Origin: CAXXOK01 sp964584315
GTDB taxonomy: Bacteria > Bacillota > Clostridia > Christensenellales > Aristaeellaceae
Direction of reading: 5' to 3'
DNA length: 64,000 nt
NCBI GenBank assembly: GCA_964584315.1
Contig: CAZOZO010000005.1
Location: forward strand, 1-64,000
The notes beneath the pieces were generated by a model. The model saw only the letters and a list, made by a program, of their open reading frames with translations. It was not told the origin of the DNA and searched no databases. Positions 15,372 through 23,821 of the stretch are shown here, piece by piece (position 1 is the stretch's first letter; every line of letters starts with the position of its first letter). The position numbers and the translations under genes were made by a program.

Positions 15372-16385
15372 TCAGGCTTTTTTGAAAAGCCCTGCCTCCG
15401 CGCACCACTTCAGCGTATCGGCCAGCGTGTCGCGGAAGGGGCGGGGCGCATAGCCAAGCACACTTGCTGCTTTGTCATGGCAGAACGCCGCGTTGCTCCC
15501 CAGCGTGTGTATGCTGTAGCTGGTATAAAGCGGTTTCTGGCGCAGCAGGCGGTAGTACAGCTCCGCCAGCGGCGCGGTCAGGCGGATGAACCACAGCGGC
15601 AGAAATGTGCGGATGCGCCTGCGGCCGGTCAGCTCGGTCAGCGTGTCGAAGATTTCCGGCACGGTCGCGTAGCGGTTGGTCAAAAAATAGCAATCGCCTT
15701 TTTTCCCATGCTCGCAGCAACGCAGGATGCCATCTGCCACGTCGCGCACATCCACAAAATCATATCCGCCCCGGATGCCCGCGGTCAGCCGCCCGTCATG
15801 CCAGTCACGGATCAGCTGGGTCAGGTGATTGTTGCCGTAGTCGCCCGGGCCACTGATGCCTGAGGGGTGCACGATGCTTGCGTCAAGCCCCCGCTCGCGT
15901 ACAGCGGCCAGAACATAGGCCGTGGCTTCGGCCTTGGTCTGTGCATAAAGCCCAACCACATTGGCAGGGTCGAATTCGCACACTTCGCAGATGGTCGTGC
16001 CCTTGGGTAGCTCCGGCACGGCATGCACGGAGCTGACGTAGACCAACTTATGCACGCCGGTCTCGATGCACAGGTCGACGATGGTCTTGGTACCGTTCAC
16101 GTTTACGTCGTGCACGGCGGGCTCGTAGCGTGAGGCGATGCTCACGATGCCCGCACAGTGGATCACGATGCGCTGGGTGTCCGGCTCGGGGGCAAAAAAG
16201 GCGTCGAGAGACGCCCGGTCGCGCACATCGCCGGTAAAAACCTGTGCCTCGGGAGGCAGGTGTACCGCGGTGGGGTCGTTCGGCAGCACCAGCGCACGCA
16301 CAGCATCGCCGCGCGCTACCAGCGCACGGGTCACGGTCATCCCGAGGTGCCCGGCGGCGCCTGTCACCAGATAGAGGTTTCGCAT
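15372..16385 (-). CDS. NAD-dependent epimerase/dehydratase family protein
   Basis: Extended short-chain dehydrogenase of about 337 residues. The Rossmann motif VTGAAGHLGMTV is at the N-terminus, an acidic GDVRDRASLDAFF segment follows, and the catalytic pair is YAQTK (YxxxK). The order resembles dihydroflavonol-reductase/nucleoside-diphosphate-sugar epimerase proteins; the substrate is unknown. The frame extends to 16433, but GAGGAGG at 16392-16398 is 6 bases before the ATG at 16385, which opens MRNLYLVTG, so that start is used. Single-gene unit with its own promoter and a T8 terminator. Confidence 0.87.
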   Translation of the reverse strand: MRNLYLVTGAAGHLGMTVTRALVARGDAVRALVLPNDPTAVHLPPEAQVFTGDVRDRASLDAFFAPEPDTQRIVIHCAGIVSIASRYEPAVHDVNVNGTKTIVDLCIETGVHKLVYVSSVHAVPELPKGTTICEVCEFDPANVVGLYAQTKAEATAYVLAAVRERGLDASIVHPSGISGPGDYGNNHLTQLIRDWHDGRLTAGIRGGYDFVDVRDVADGILRCCEHGKKGDCYFLTNRYATVPEIFDTLTELTGRRRIRTFLPLWFIRLTAPLAELYYRLLRQKPLYTSYSIHTLGSNAAFCHDKAASVLGYAPRPFRDTLADTLKWCAEAGLFKKA

Positions 16386-16465
16386 ACGCATCCTCCTCTC
16401 CAAGAGGGCTTCCCTCTGTGTTGATGATACCATATGCGGCCTTGCTTTCGCTGCTTATGGGGCCG

Positions 16466-16494
16466 ATTTTACAGTGGGTTCACAGTGCGGTCAA
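16466..16494 (-). promoter_or_regulatory. Promoter of the epimerase gene
   Basis: On the minus strand TTGACC (16489-16494), a 17-base spacer and TAAAAT (16466-16471), about 80 bases before the chosen ATG. The remainder of the 16386-16591 gap shows no gene. Confidence 0.7.
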
Positions 16495-16591
16495 ACATTG
16501 GTACATGTGACAGAAAGGTGGCGTTTGACCGACTTGCGGCTGGAGCGGCACGGAGGGGAATGTCATTTCTCGCAGCTGATGCGTGAATCAT

Positions 16592-16631
16592 AAAAAAGAC
16601 CCCGGAAAGGCCGCTTTCGACCTCTCCGGGG
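16592..16631 (-). terminator. Intrinsic terminator of the first GH65 gene
   Basis: On the minus strand CCCCGGA and TCCGGGG (16625-16631 and 16600-16606) plus an inner AGG/CCT form a stem, followed by a T6 tract (A residues 16592-16597). Confidence 0.85.
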
Positions 16632-16690
16632 CAAACCGCCCCGCGCTTTCGGGTGCTACTCCCGTGTTGCCCTGGGCTTCAGGCTGGCAG

Positions 16691-18871
16691 TTATGCCTTT
16701 GTCAAGCCTGATATGCCCTGTTCCGCCAGCGAGCCGCAGGCCAGCCGCAACACCTGCCCGCGGTAGTTGACGCTGCACGCCGCGCCTCGCCAATGCGAGG
16801 GCAGGCGTGGCGTAAGCGTGGGCATGCTACTCTCCAGCCCAAGACCCATGAAGCCCCACAGCAGCGCCATGTATGCGCCGCCGGCGGCTGCAGGGTGCGT
16901 GCCGCCGATGTACACCAGACCGGCCCACTCCTTGCCGCCCTCGACCAAATCCGCCTTTGCGCTCTTGAGAAACAGGGGATACGCATCGTCCGGTTTGCCC
17001 ACGCCGCAGGCCGCGAGCGCATACATGCATGCGCTAAGCGAGCTGCCATGCTCGGTGCGGGGCAGGTAGTAGTCATAGTTTGCGCGCAGGGTCTCGAGCG
17101 GGTAGGCATCCCTGAGCATGTACAGCAGGGTGATGACATCTGCCTGCTTGATCACCTGGGTCTGCGAGGCCACGCCATACGCGCCGCCCCAGTATTCGCG
17201 GGGGTCCTTGAGTCGTGCGCGCACCGCAGCCACGCTGGTGTCCTCCAGCGCAAAGTAGCCGTCAAATTGCTCGATCACGCCGTCCGCGCGCGGTTGCTGG
17301 CGCTTGAGGGTCCTTGCAGCGGCCTGAAAGGCGGATAGTTCATGGGCAAAGTGAAGCTTTGCCTCCAGCATTGCATAGGCTTCGGGCTGCTCCGCCGCCA
17401 TCCATGCGGCCACGTCCGCCGCCTGTCGCCATACGAAGCGCGCCATCTCATTGGTGTAGGCGTTGTTGTTCACGCGCTCGTGGTACTCGTCGGGGCCGAT
17501 CACGTCCCATAGCTCGCACTCGTCGGCTTCCATGCGCTTTAGCAGCAGGCTGTGGTAGAATCGCGCGGCCTCCACGAGCACCTCCGCGCCACCCTCAAGC
17601 CACAGGCGCTTATCGCCTGTCCAACGCACCACCTTCCACAGGCCGTACACCACGTCCGCGGTGATGTGTATTTGCTTGTCGCGGAAGAACGTACGCATAG
17701 GCCTACCGGTGAACACGTCAGTCACGTTGTAATCGCTGCATGCGTCAAAACCGCCCTCCTGACTCTCCCATGCGTAGAAAGCCCCGCGCAGGCCATAGGA
17801 CCGCGCCTTTTCGCGCGCGCCCTCCAGCGTGTCGATGCGGTAGCGCATCAGCGTTTTGGCGACCTCCGGCAAGGTGGCAAGGTAGAAGTCGAGCATGAAC
17901 ATCTCGGTATCCCAGAAGATCGCGCCCTTGTAGGTTTGACCGGATAGCCCTCGCGCGGGCACGGATAGGCTTTGCGCATGACGCGGCGCGATGCACAGCA
18001 AGTGGTAGGCGGAGTAGTTGAGCGCCGCCTCGGCCTCGTCGTCGCCGTCGATGCGCATATCCGCGACCTGCCAAAGCGCACGCCAGCAATCAATGTGCGC
18101 GGCACGGAGCGCGTCGTAACCACCTGCTTCCATCACGGCGTGCGTTGCAGCCGCCAACGGCTCCGCCGTGTCGCGGCTTGTGTATATGGCGGCGATGGCC
18201 GTCAGTATCGCGGTATCGCCCGTGCGTAGGGCGAAGGTAAAGCGGGCGAAGCGTCTGCGGCCGTCGGTGCCTTCCTGCCGCGATGCAGGTACACTGATGC
18301 TTGCCGCGGCGCATACGGCAACGGCATCGCCCTCATTGGTGGTCGCTAACACGGATAGAAGCCCGTGCTGCGTATCAAGTGCCATGTTTTGGTAGTGCGG
18401 GCCGTGGATGTCCCACACATCGCCATCGATTCCGTAGTCTAGCACATATTCACCGTCTGCGCCTGCGCACACCTCGGCGCGCAGGGCCAGAAGGTGCACC
18501 TGAGCCATGTGGGCGAAGCGTTCTACGGTCAGCATCGTGCCGCCCGCGAAGGTCGTTCTGCGCCTGTGCAGGCCTTGCCGCACGTCCAGCGACTGGCTGT
18601 GAGCCTCGGCGGGCGTGCGGGGCAACGCGAGCGGAGCGCCGTTTTCCTGCAGCCGCAGGCTGAAAGGGTGCGGGGCGTTAAGCGGCTCTCGCCAGCCGTC
18701 GCCAAAGCGGTCATAGATGCCCGAGAGGTTCACGGCGGCCAACTCGGCTTTGCCGTGCTCCTCCAGCGTGCCGCGCACGCCCAGGTAGCCGTTGCCTGTG
18801 AGCATCCGGTTGCCAAGGGCAGGCAAGTGCTCCGCGCTGCATTCGTCCGTGCGGATGATGAGTTCCTTCAT
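16691..18871 (-). CDS. Glycoside hydrolase family 65 protein (disaccharide phosphorylase-like)
   Basis: Family 65 enzymes are mostly inverting phosphorylases of maltose, kojibiose, nigerose, trehalose and related alpha-glucosides. The product has 726 residues, no signal peptide and is cytoplasmic: an N-terminal beta-sandwich, then the (alpha/alpha)6 barrel with substrate loop GAIFWDTEMF and the general acid Glu462 in IGPDEYHERVNNNAYTNEM. The loop HGSSLSACMYAL matches the phosphate-binding region. Its next motif is GGTHPAAAGGAYMALLWGF, whereas the second GH65 of this locus has the usual phosphorylase form GLHLSSVAAAW, so reaction or specificity may differ. AAAGGA lies 9-10 bases before the ATG, and a LacI-type palindrome lies 25 bases upstream. 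It follows lacI on the same strand but has its own operator after the lacI terminator. Confidence 0.85.
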   Translation of the reverse strand: MKELIIRTDECSAEHLPALGNRMLTGNGYLGVRGTLEEHGKAELAAVNLSGIYDRFGDGWREPLNAPHPFSLRLQENGAPLALPRTPAEAHSQSLDVRQGLHRRRTTFAGGTMLTVERFAHMAQVHLLALRAEVCAGADGEYVLDYGIDGDVWDIHGPHYQNMALDTQHGLLSVLATTNEGDAVAVCAAASISVPASRQEGTDGRRRFARFTFALRTGDTAILTAIAAIYTSRDTAEPLAAATHAVMEAGGYDALRAAHIDCWRALWQVADMRIDGDDEAEAALNYSAYHLLCIAPRHAQSLSVPARGLSGQTYKGAIFWDTEMFMLDFYLATLPEVAKTLMRYRIDTLEGAREKARSYGLRGAFYAWESQEGGFDACSDYNVTDVFTGRPMRTFFRDKQIHITADVVYGLWKVVRWTGDKRLWLEGGAEVLVEAARFYHSLLLKRMEADECELWDVIGPDEYHERVNNNAYTNEMARFVWRQAADVAAWMAAEQPEAYAMLEAKLHFAHELSAFQAAARTLKRQQPRADGVIEQFDGYFALEDTSVAAVRARLKDPREYWGGAYGVASQTQVIKQADVITLLYMLRDAYPLETLRANYDYYLPRTEHGSSLSACMYALAACGVGKPDDAYPLFLKSAKADLVEGGKEWAGLVYIGGTHPAAAGGAYMALLWGFMGLGLESSMPTLTPRLPSHWRGAACSVNYRGQVLRLACGSLAEQGISGLTKA

Positions 18872-18895
18872 GGCCGTCTATCCTTTCAAAACGGA

Positions 18896-18913
18896 AGATT
18901 GAACGTTAAACGT
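18896..18913. promoter_or_regulatory. Predicted LacI-family operator upstream of GH65 gene
   Basis: AGATTgaACGTtaAACGT shares the core TTgaACGTwaAAC with two sites in the divergent transporter promoter (20306-20323 and 20407-20424). It is placed between the lacI terminator and the GH65 ribosome site, so repressor binding here would block the GH65 gene. Confidence 0.65.
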
Positions 18914-18920
18914 TAGTGGG

Positions 18921-18946
18921 AAAAGGAAGGGAGCATCGCTCCCTTC
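18921..18946 (-). terminator. Intrinsic terminator of the lacI-type gene
   Basis: On the minus strand GAAGGGAGC and GCTCCCTTC (18938-18946 and 18926-18934) with a three-base loop, followed by CTTTTCCC. The gap 18947-19151 is G+C-rich with scattered short inverted repeats; no gene or known RNA is recognised in it. Confidence 0.75.
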
Positions 18947-19151
18947 GCTTGTACAAGCGGGACTCTTTGGCATGGCTGGGAAAACGGGCAGGCCTTGTGG
19001 GAGACGAATCAGGTTCTCCCGCGCCTTGAGCGCAACCGCGCGGGCGTACCTTCGTCGTGAAAGCTGCAGGGCCGTCCTTGTCCTCGCTGGCAGCCCCCTG
19101 CATTCGATGCACAGCCCTGTTGATCACTCGAATGACTAGCCACCCTACAGA

Positions 19152-20162
19152 TCAGCGGATATCCTGCACGCTCTGACGCTGCACCAGCCGCACGGGCATG
19201 GTGATGACCGTTTCGGCGCCCGGCGTCTTTTCGATCTGCGCCACCAGCATCTCCGCAGCGCGGCTGCCGCGCAGGGTCACGTCCTGATGGATGGTGGTCA
19301 GCTGCGGGCTGGTGAGGCGGGCGATGTTCAGGTCGTCAAAGCCTATGATGCTCACATCTTCCGGCACGCGGCGGCCCGCCTCATTGAGGCCCGATATGAT
19401 GCCCGCGGCAAGGATATCCGCCGTGGCAAAAATGGCTGTATAATCGCTGCGCGCGGCCAACCTGCGGCCCAGCGCCGTACTCTGCTCGATGCCGATCTCC
19501 AGCCCGTACACATCGCCCTCGCGCGGGGTCAGGCCATACTCGGCCAATGCCTCGCAAAAGCCGCCGTAGCGCTCGCGCAGCACGCCATGCTCGTGGATGG
19601 GCGGGCCGCAGAACAGGATGCGCCGGTGCCCCATCTCCAGCAGGTGTTTGGCAGCGAGGTAGCCGCCACGCCTGTCCTCCAGCCTGACCTGCGGGGCCGC
19701 GCCCAGCACATAGCTGTCGACCAGCAAAAAAGGCGTGGGCTGGGTGATCAGGTCGGTATAGAAGTCAGAGGGGAAAATGCCCGTCAGGATCAGGCCGTCC
19801 AGGTTCCAGTTGCTCAAGAGGCTCAAAAGCTCCGGCGTGTTGTCAATGGTGCGCATCATCATGTAATAGCCGCGCTCACGCAGGGCCTGCTCGATGCCCG
19901 CGAGCAAAGCGCCGTGGAACGGATCCTGAAAGAACCCGCCCGAATCCAGCGGTACCAGATGGTTGATGACGCCTACGATGTGCGAGGTGCTCGACACCAG
20001 TGCCCGCGCCGAGAGGTTAGGCGTGTAGTGCATGTCGCGGATGGCGGCGTTGATGCGATCGATCATCTCCGGCGATACGCGGCCCGCGTTGCCACGGATG
20101 ACATTGGATACGGTCGTGGCGCTCACGCCCACGGCGTTGGCAATGTCCTTGATGGTCACCAT
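19152..20162 (-). CDS. LacI-family transcriptional regulator
   Basis: Sugar-responsive repressor, about 336 residues. The helix-turn-helix and hinge are at the N-terminus: TIKDIANAVGVSATTVSNVIRG then YTPNLSARALVSS. A periplasmic-binding-protein-like effector domain follows (HIVGVINHLVPL, FATADILAAGIISGL, VSIIGFDDLNIARL). The frame is open to 20249, but AAGGGAGG lies 9 bases before the ATG at 20162, which begins MVTIKDIA as in the family. It is transcribed divergently from a sugar ABC operon and lies upstream of a GH65 gene. Three matching palindromes at those two promoters make it the likely local repressor, induced by a disaccharide or its product. Confidence 0.92.
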   Translation of the reverse strand: MVTIKDIANAVGVSATTVSNVIRGNAGRVSPEMIDRINAAIRDMHYTPNLSARALVSSTSHIVGVINHLVPLDSGGFFQDPFHGALLAGIEQALRERGYYMMMRTIDNTPELLSLLSNWNLDGLILTGIFPSDFYTDLITQPTPFLLVDSYVLGAAPQVRLEDRRGGYLAAKHLLEMGHRRILFCGPPIHEHGVLRERYGGFCEALAEYGLTPREGDVYGLEIGIEQSTALGRRLAARSDYTAIFATADILAAGIISGLNEAGRRVPEDVSIIGFDDLNIARLTSPQLTTIHQDVTLRGSRAAEMLVAQIEKTPGAETVITMPVRLVQRQSVQDIR

Positions 20163-20194
20163 CGGGGCAAGCCTCCCTTGCATGTTTACTGCTA

Positions 20195-20224
20195 AGTATA
20201 CCATATCATGGGTTCTGGTGAAAA
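20195..20224 (-). promoter_or_regulatory. Probable promoter of the lacI-type gene
   Basis: On the minus strand TATACT (20195-20200) with an 18-base spacer to a weak TTTTCA (20219-20224), about 33 bases upstream of the ATG. Confidence 0.55.
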
Positions 20225-20269
20225 GTGCTAAATTGGAGAATGAAACCATAAAAATTTTACGTTAAACCC

Positions 20270-20299
20270 TTGACAGCATCCAAAACCGTGTGCTACAAT
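20270..20299 (+). promoter_or_regulatory. Promoter of the alpha-glucoside ABC operon
   Basis: TTGACA (20270-20275), an 18-base spacer and TACAAT (20294-20299) with the extended TG just before it. An operator palindrome begins seven bases downstream, so bound repressor would cover the start site. The leader to the ATG at 20493 is nearly 190 bases. Confidence 0.85.
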
Positions 20300-20305
20300 G
20301 CGGTT

Positions 20306-20323
20306 ACGTTGAACGTAAAACTT
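20306..20323. promoter_or_regulatory. Predicted LacI-family operator O1
   Basis: ACGTTgaACGTaaAACTT, centred on ACGT, immediately after the -10 box. Near-palindromic, and matched by the 20407 and 18896 sites. Confidence 0.75.
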
Positions 20324-20406
20324 CACGAGGCTTTCATCGCTTCGCATTCGCACGGGGCGCAAGGAAGGCGCCGAAACACCCTGCGCGATAACGGAGAGCC
20401 TGTAGG

Positions 20407-20424
20407 AAGTTGAACGTAAAACTT
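20407..20424. promoter_or_regulatory. Predicted LacI-family operator O2
   Basis: AAGTTgaACGTaaAACTT, the best palindrome of the set (AAGTT and AACTT arms around ACGT). Its centre is 101 bases from that of O1, which would suit repression by looping or a roadblock in the leader. Confidence 0.75.
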
Positions 20425-20492
20425 ACGGTCGGAGAGAGGATACGCAAAGGCGTATCTAGAAGCATCTCACTAACATGTAAGGAGGTACACCC

Positions 20493-21863
20493 ATGAAAAA
20501 GCTGGTTGCTTTGCTGCTGTCGCTCTGCCTGTGCCTTACCGCCTTCTCCGCGCTGGGCGAAACGGTGCTCAAGCTGGGCATCTACCCCGAGGACGTCGAT
20601 ACCGCCGCCATCGAGGCGCATGATTTCTTCATGGCTGAGTTTGCCAAGCTGATGCCCGACGTGACGGTGGAAAAAGCGCACTACAAGTACGCTGTGGACA
20701 CCTTCGTGGCTATGGCGGAAGCTGGCACTGTGCCCACCATCTTCGAGACGTGGTTCACCGAGCCCCAGAAGCTCATCAAGGGCGGCTTCGTGGCGGACAT
20801 CACCCCCGAGCTGACCGAGCTTGGCTGGGCGGATAAGATGAACCCCTCCATCCTCGCGCTGCTGAGTGATGCGAATGGCCACATCTACGGCGTGCCGCGC
20901 GACGGCTATGCGCTGGGCCTGATGATCAACGCCGAAGTGTTCGCGGACGCGGGCCTCGTCGATGCGGACGGGCTGCCCATCTATCCCAAGACCTGGGACG
21001 AGCTGGCCCAGACCGCCGTCAAGATCAAGGAAGCCACCGGCTCCGCCGGTTTGTGCCTGCTGGCCAAGGACAACGCCGGCGGCTGGCACTTCTCCAACAT
21101 CGCGTGGGCTTTCGGCGCCAAGCTGGAGAGCCAGGACGCGGATGGCAAGTGGGTTGCGGCCCTCAATAGCCCCGAAGCCGTTGCCGCCATGCAGTATGTG
21201 AAAGACCTCAAGTGGAAGTACGACGTGCTGACCGCCGACCCCACCAGTGAGGACTGGGGCACGGGCTTCACCCAGCTGGGCACCGGCGCTGCCGCCATGT
21301 ACATCGCCGCGAACGACGCGGTATCCCAGCCCACCACCAACAACGGCCTGGCCGTGGACAAGCTTATGATGGTCGGCATGCCTGCGGGCCCCGGCGGCCA
21401 GTACAGCCTGTTCGGCGGCACGCCCTACATGTTTGCTGCCAACGCCACCCCGGAAGCCATCAAGGCCGCCCTCACGTACCTGGAGATCATGGGCAAGGCC
21501 CCCGTGCTGACCGAGACCGCCAAGGCCGGCCTGATCGAAGATGCCAAGGCCCGCAAGGCGAACGGCACCCCCGTGATCAACGAGTTCCCCAGCTGGATCG
21601 ACCCCGAGGTCGTGGCTGCCCGCCAGGCCGTGGTCGCCGAGTACAGCAATGTGGACCCGCGCATGTTCCAGAACTACTTTGACACCGTCGCCAAGGAAGG
21701 CAACCTGCGTATGGAAGAGCCCGTGAACGCGCAGGATCTGTACGCCGAGCTGACCAAGGTTCTGCAGGCTGTGGTGACCGACCAGAACGCCGATGTGCAG
21801 GCGCTGATGGACACCGCCAACGCCAACCTCCAGCAAATCCTCAACGACACCGTGAACAAGTAA
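20493..21863 (+). CDS. Sugar ABC transporter substrate-binding protein (family 1)
   Basis: Extracytoplasmic binding protein that delivers oligosaccharide to the two downstream permeases. The product has 456 residues with a signal peptide MKKLVALLLSLCLCLTAFSALG. Two cysteines lie in the hydrophobic core, but neither fits a lipobox, so it would be cleaved by signal peptidase I rather than lipidated. The mature part has the family 1 layout: AMAEAGTVPTIFETWF, DANGHIYGVPRDGYALGLMINAEVF, and a hinge/second-lobe region with GMPAGPGGQYSLFGGTPYMF. AAGGAGG precedes the ATG. First gene of a five-gene operon; a hairpin with T4 follows it and may limit read-through into the permeases. Confidence 0.92.
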   Translation: MKKLVALLLSLCLCLTAFSALGETVLKLGIYPEDVDTAAIEAHDFFMAEFAKLMPDVTVEKAHYKYAVDTFVAMAEAGTVPTIFETWFTEPQKLIKGGFVADITPELTELGWADKMNPSILALLSDANGHIYGVPRDGYALGLMINAEVFADAGLVDADGLPIYPKTWDELAQTAVKIKEATGSAGLCLLAKDNAGGWHFSNIAWAFGAKLESQDADGKWVAALNSPEAVAAMQYVKDLKWKYDVLTADPTSEDWGTGFTQLGTGAAAMYIAANDAVSQPTTNNGLAVDKLMMVGMPAGPGGQYSLFGGTPYMFAANATPEAIKAALTYLEIMGKAPVLTETAKAGLIEDAKARKANGTPVINEFPSWIDPEVVAARQAVVAEYSNVDPRMFQNYFDTVAKEGNLRMEEPVNAQDLYAELTKVLQAVVTDQNADVQALMDTANANLQQILNDTVNK

Positions 21864-21875
21864 CACGCGCAAAAC

Positions 21876-21921
21876 GGCCGTCGCGGGACGGGGCGACCCG
21901 CCTTTCCCGCGGCGGCCTTTT
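21876..21921 (+). terminator. Attenuating terminator between binding protein and permeases
   Basis: GGCCGTCGCGGG (21876-21887) pairs with CCCGCGGCGGCC (21906-21917) with one G-U pair, followed by TTTT. No new promoter is evident before the next gene, so partial termination (excess binding protein) is likely. Confidence 0.75.
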
Positions 21922-21953
21922 CAGCGGAATAACCGATCAAGGGGCGATGGACA

Positions 21954-22862
21954 ATGACGATAAGGCCGGTTGCAGGCGCGCGCATCGGGCGCGGCTCACG
22001 ATGGAAGCGGGAGATGGGCTCGTGGCTGGTGATGCTGCCGGGGCTCATCCTGTTTGCGTTTTTCATCTGGGAGCCGCTGGTGGAGGCGCTACGGCTTTCG
22101 CTGTACGAGGCCAACGGCATCCGCATCGTGCGCTTCGTGGGGCTTGAAAACTACCGCTCCGTACTTGCGCAGCCGGATTTCTGGCCCGCGGTGGGGAACA
22201 CGTTTCTCTACCTTTTATGGTCGCTTATCATCGGCTTTCTGCTGCCCATCGTGCTGGCGATCTTCATTCAGGAGTCGGTGCGGGGCAAGAGCATCTACCG
22301 CACCGCCGTCTACCTGCCCAATATCGTGCCCAGTCTGGCCACGGTGTTCCTCTGGCGCTACATCTTCAAAAGCGACGATTACGGCGCCATCAACATGCTG
22401 CTGGGCTCGTTTGGGATACCGCCGCAAAACTGGCTGAACGACGCGGGCCGCGTGATACCGCTGATCGTGGTCACCATGACGTGGAAGGGCGCAGGCGCGA
22501 CGGCGCTGCTGTACCTTGCGGGCCTGCAGGGCATCAGCCCGGAGCTGTACGAGGCGGCCATCATCGACGGGGCGAACGTGCGCCAGCGCGTGTTTCATGT
22601 GGCACTGCCCCAGCTGTACAACCTTGGCCGCACTCTGCTGATCGTGCAGGTGATCGCGGTGTTCCAGATCCTCTACGAGCCGCTGGTCATGACCAACGGC
22701 GGGCCTAACAACGCGTCGGTATCGCTGATGCAGCTGGTATTCCGCTACGCGTTTGAGAAATTCGACTACAGCCGCGCCAGCGCCGTGTCGGTGCTGATCT
22801 CGCTGGCGCTGATTGCCCTGACCCTGCTTTACAACCGCGTGAACAGGGAACGGGACTATTAA
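21954..22862 (+). CDS. Sugar ABC transporter permease (MalF-like)
   Basis: Inner-membrane subunit of a CUT1-type importer, 302 residues. Six membrane helices are predicted, with a basic N-terminus. The EAA loop that contacts the ATPase is readable as YEAAIIDGANVRQRVFHVALP near residue 200. GGGG at 21941-21944 lies nine bases before the ATG. It pairs with the next permease; no ATP-binding subunit gene is present in this locus, so a shared MsmX-type ATPase from elsewhere is assumed. Confidence 0.92.
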   Translation: MTIRPVAGARIGRGSRWKREMGSWLVMLPGLILFAFFIWEPLVEALRLSLYEANGIRIVRFVGLENYRSVLAQPDFWPAVGNTFLYLLWSLIIGFLLPIVLAIFIQESVRGKSIYRTAVYLPNIVPSLATVFLWRYIFKSDDYGAINMLLGSFGIPPQNWLNDAGRVIPLIVVTMTWKGAGATALLYLAGLQGISPELYEAAIIDGANVRQRVFHVALPQLYNLGRTLLIVQVIAVFQILYEPLVMTNGGPNNASVSLMQLVFRYAFEKFDYSRASAVSVLISLALIALTLLYNRVNRERDY

Positions 22863-22875
22863 GGAGGGGTCGCGC

Positions 22876-23772
22876 ATGAAAAAGAGCCTGTACGTGGGCG
22901 CGGTGCGTCCCTATGATCTGCGCAGCCCGCGCGTCAAGGCGGGCTATACGCTGATGACGGTGTTTTGTGTTTTCGCGGTGCTCATGTCGGTGATGCCGGT
23001 GCTGTGGGTGCTGCTATCCGGTTTTAAGGAACTCAAGGAGTTCAACCGCGGCGTCAAGGGGGCGGACAACCGCTACCATTTGCAGCTTTTGCCCGATCAA
23101 TTTACGCTGGAGGGCTATCTGGACACGTGGAACCAGATGAAGTACGTACGCTACTACCTGAACTCGCTGGCCGTGGTGGTGGGCAGCGTGGCGTGCGCGG
23201 TGCTGTTCAACGGCCTGTTTGCCTATGGCCTGAGCCGCCTGAAACCCCGTGGCTGGAAGGTGGTCTACGGGCTGGTGATGGGCACGCTGATGGTGCCCGC
23301 GACCACCGCTATCGTTCCGCTGTTCATCAACATCACACGGCTGGGGCTGGGCGGGTCGTACATACCGCTGTGGCTGTCTATGGGCGCGAGCGCGTTTTAT
23401 GTGGTGCTGTTCAAAAACTTCTACGACACCATGCCGGACAGCCTGCTGGAGGCCGCGCGGCTGGACGGGTGCGATAACTGGCGGCTGTTTTTCAAGATCA
23501 TCCTGCCGCTGTCGATGCCCATCAACATCGTGATCATGATCTACGCGGTCAACGCCGCGTGGAGCGATTTCCTGCTGCCCTACCTGGTGCTGGGCGGCAC
23601 CAAGCTGGAAACGGTCATGGTGCGTCTGTTTACTTACCGCACCAGCGATCGCGTCAACAACATGGATATCATCCGTGCCATCGTGTTTTCCATCATACCG
23701 CCGATCGTGCTGTTTATCGCCTTTCAGCGGCAAATCACGCAGAACGTCATATCGGCAGGCATCAAGGGCTGA
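22876..23772 (+). CDS. Sugar ABC transporter permease (MalG-like)
   Basis: Second membrane subunit of the alpha-glucoside importer, 298 residues. About six helices; EAA loop LLEAARLDGCDNWRLFFKIILP near residue 190. The ribosome site AAGGAGG is ten bases upstream, and only 13 bases separate it from the first permease. The C-terminus FQRQITQNVISAGIKG is the usual MalG-family ending. Cotranscribed with the flanking genes. Confidence 0.92.
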   Translation: MKKSLYVGAVRPYDLRSPRVKAGYTLMTVFCVFAVLMSVMPVLWVLLSGFKELKEFNRGVKGADNRYHLQLLPDQFTLEGYLDTWNQMKYVRYYLNSLAVVVGSVACAVLFNGLFAYGLSRLKPRGWKVVYGLVMGTLMVPATTAIVPLFINITRLGLGGSYIPLWLSMGASAFYVVLFKNFYDTMPDSLLEAARLDGCDNWRLFFKIILPLSMPINIVIMIYAVNAAWSDFLLPYLVLGGTKLETVMVRLFTYRTSDRVNNMDIIRAIVFSIIPPIVLFIAFQRQITQNVISAGIKG

Positions 23773-23821
23773 CCTGCTGTGCGCCTAAGCGGCGATATAA
23801 CCGGCAAAGGGGAGAAAAAGC

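Noticed and set aside
18906..19127. Possible 73-residue gene or a T-box-like leader between lacI and GH65
   Set aside because: The protein shows no domain and no ribosome site. The minus strand has a terminator and an AAGGTACGCC segment, but not the conserved AGGGUGGNACCGCG T-box, and the downstream gene is not amino-acid related.
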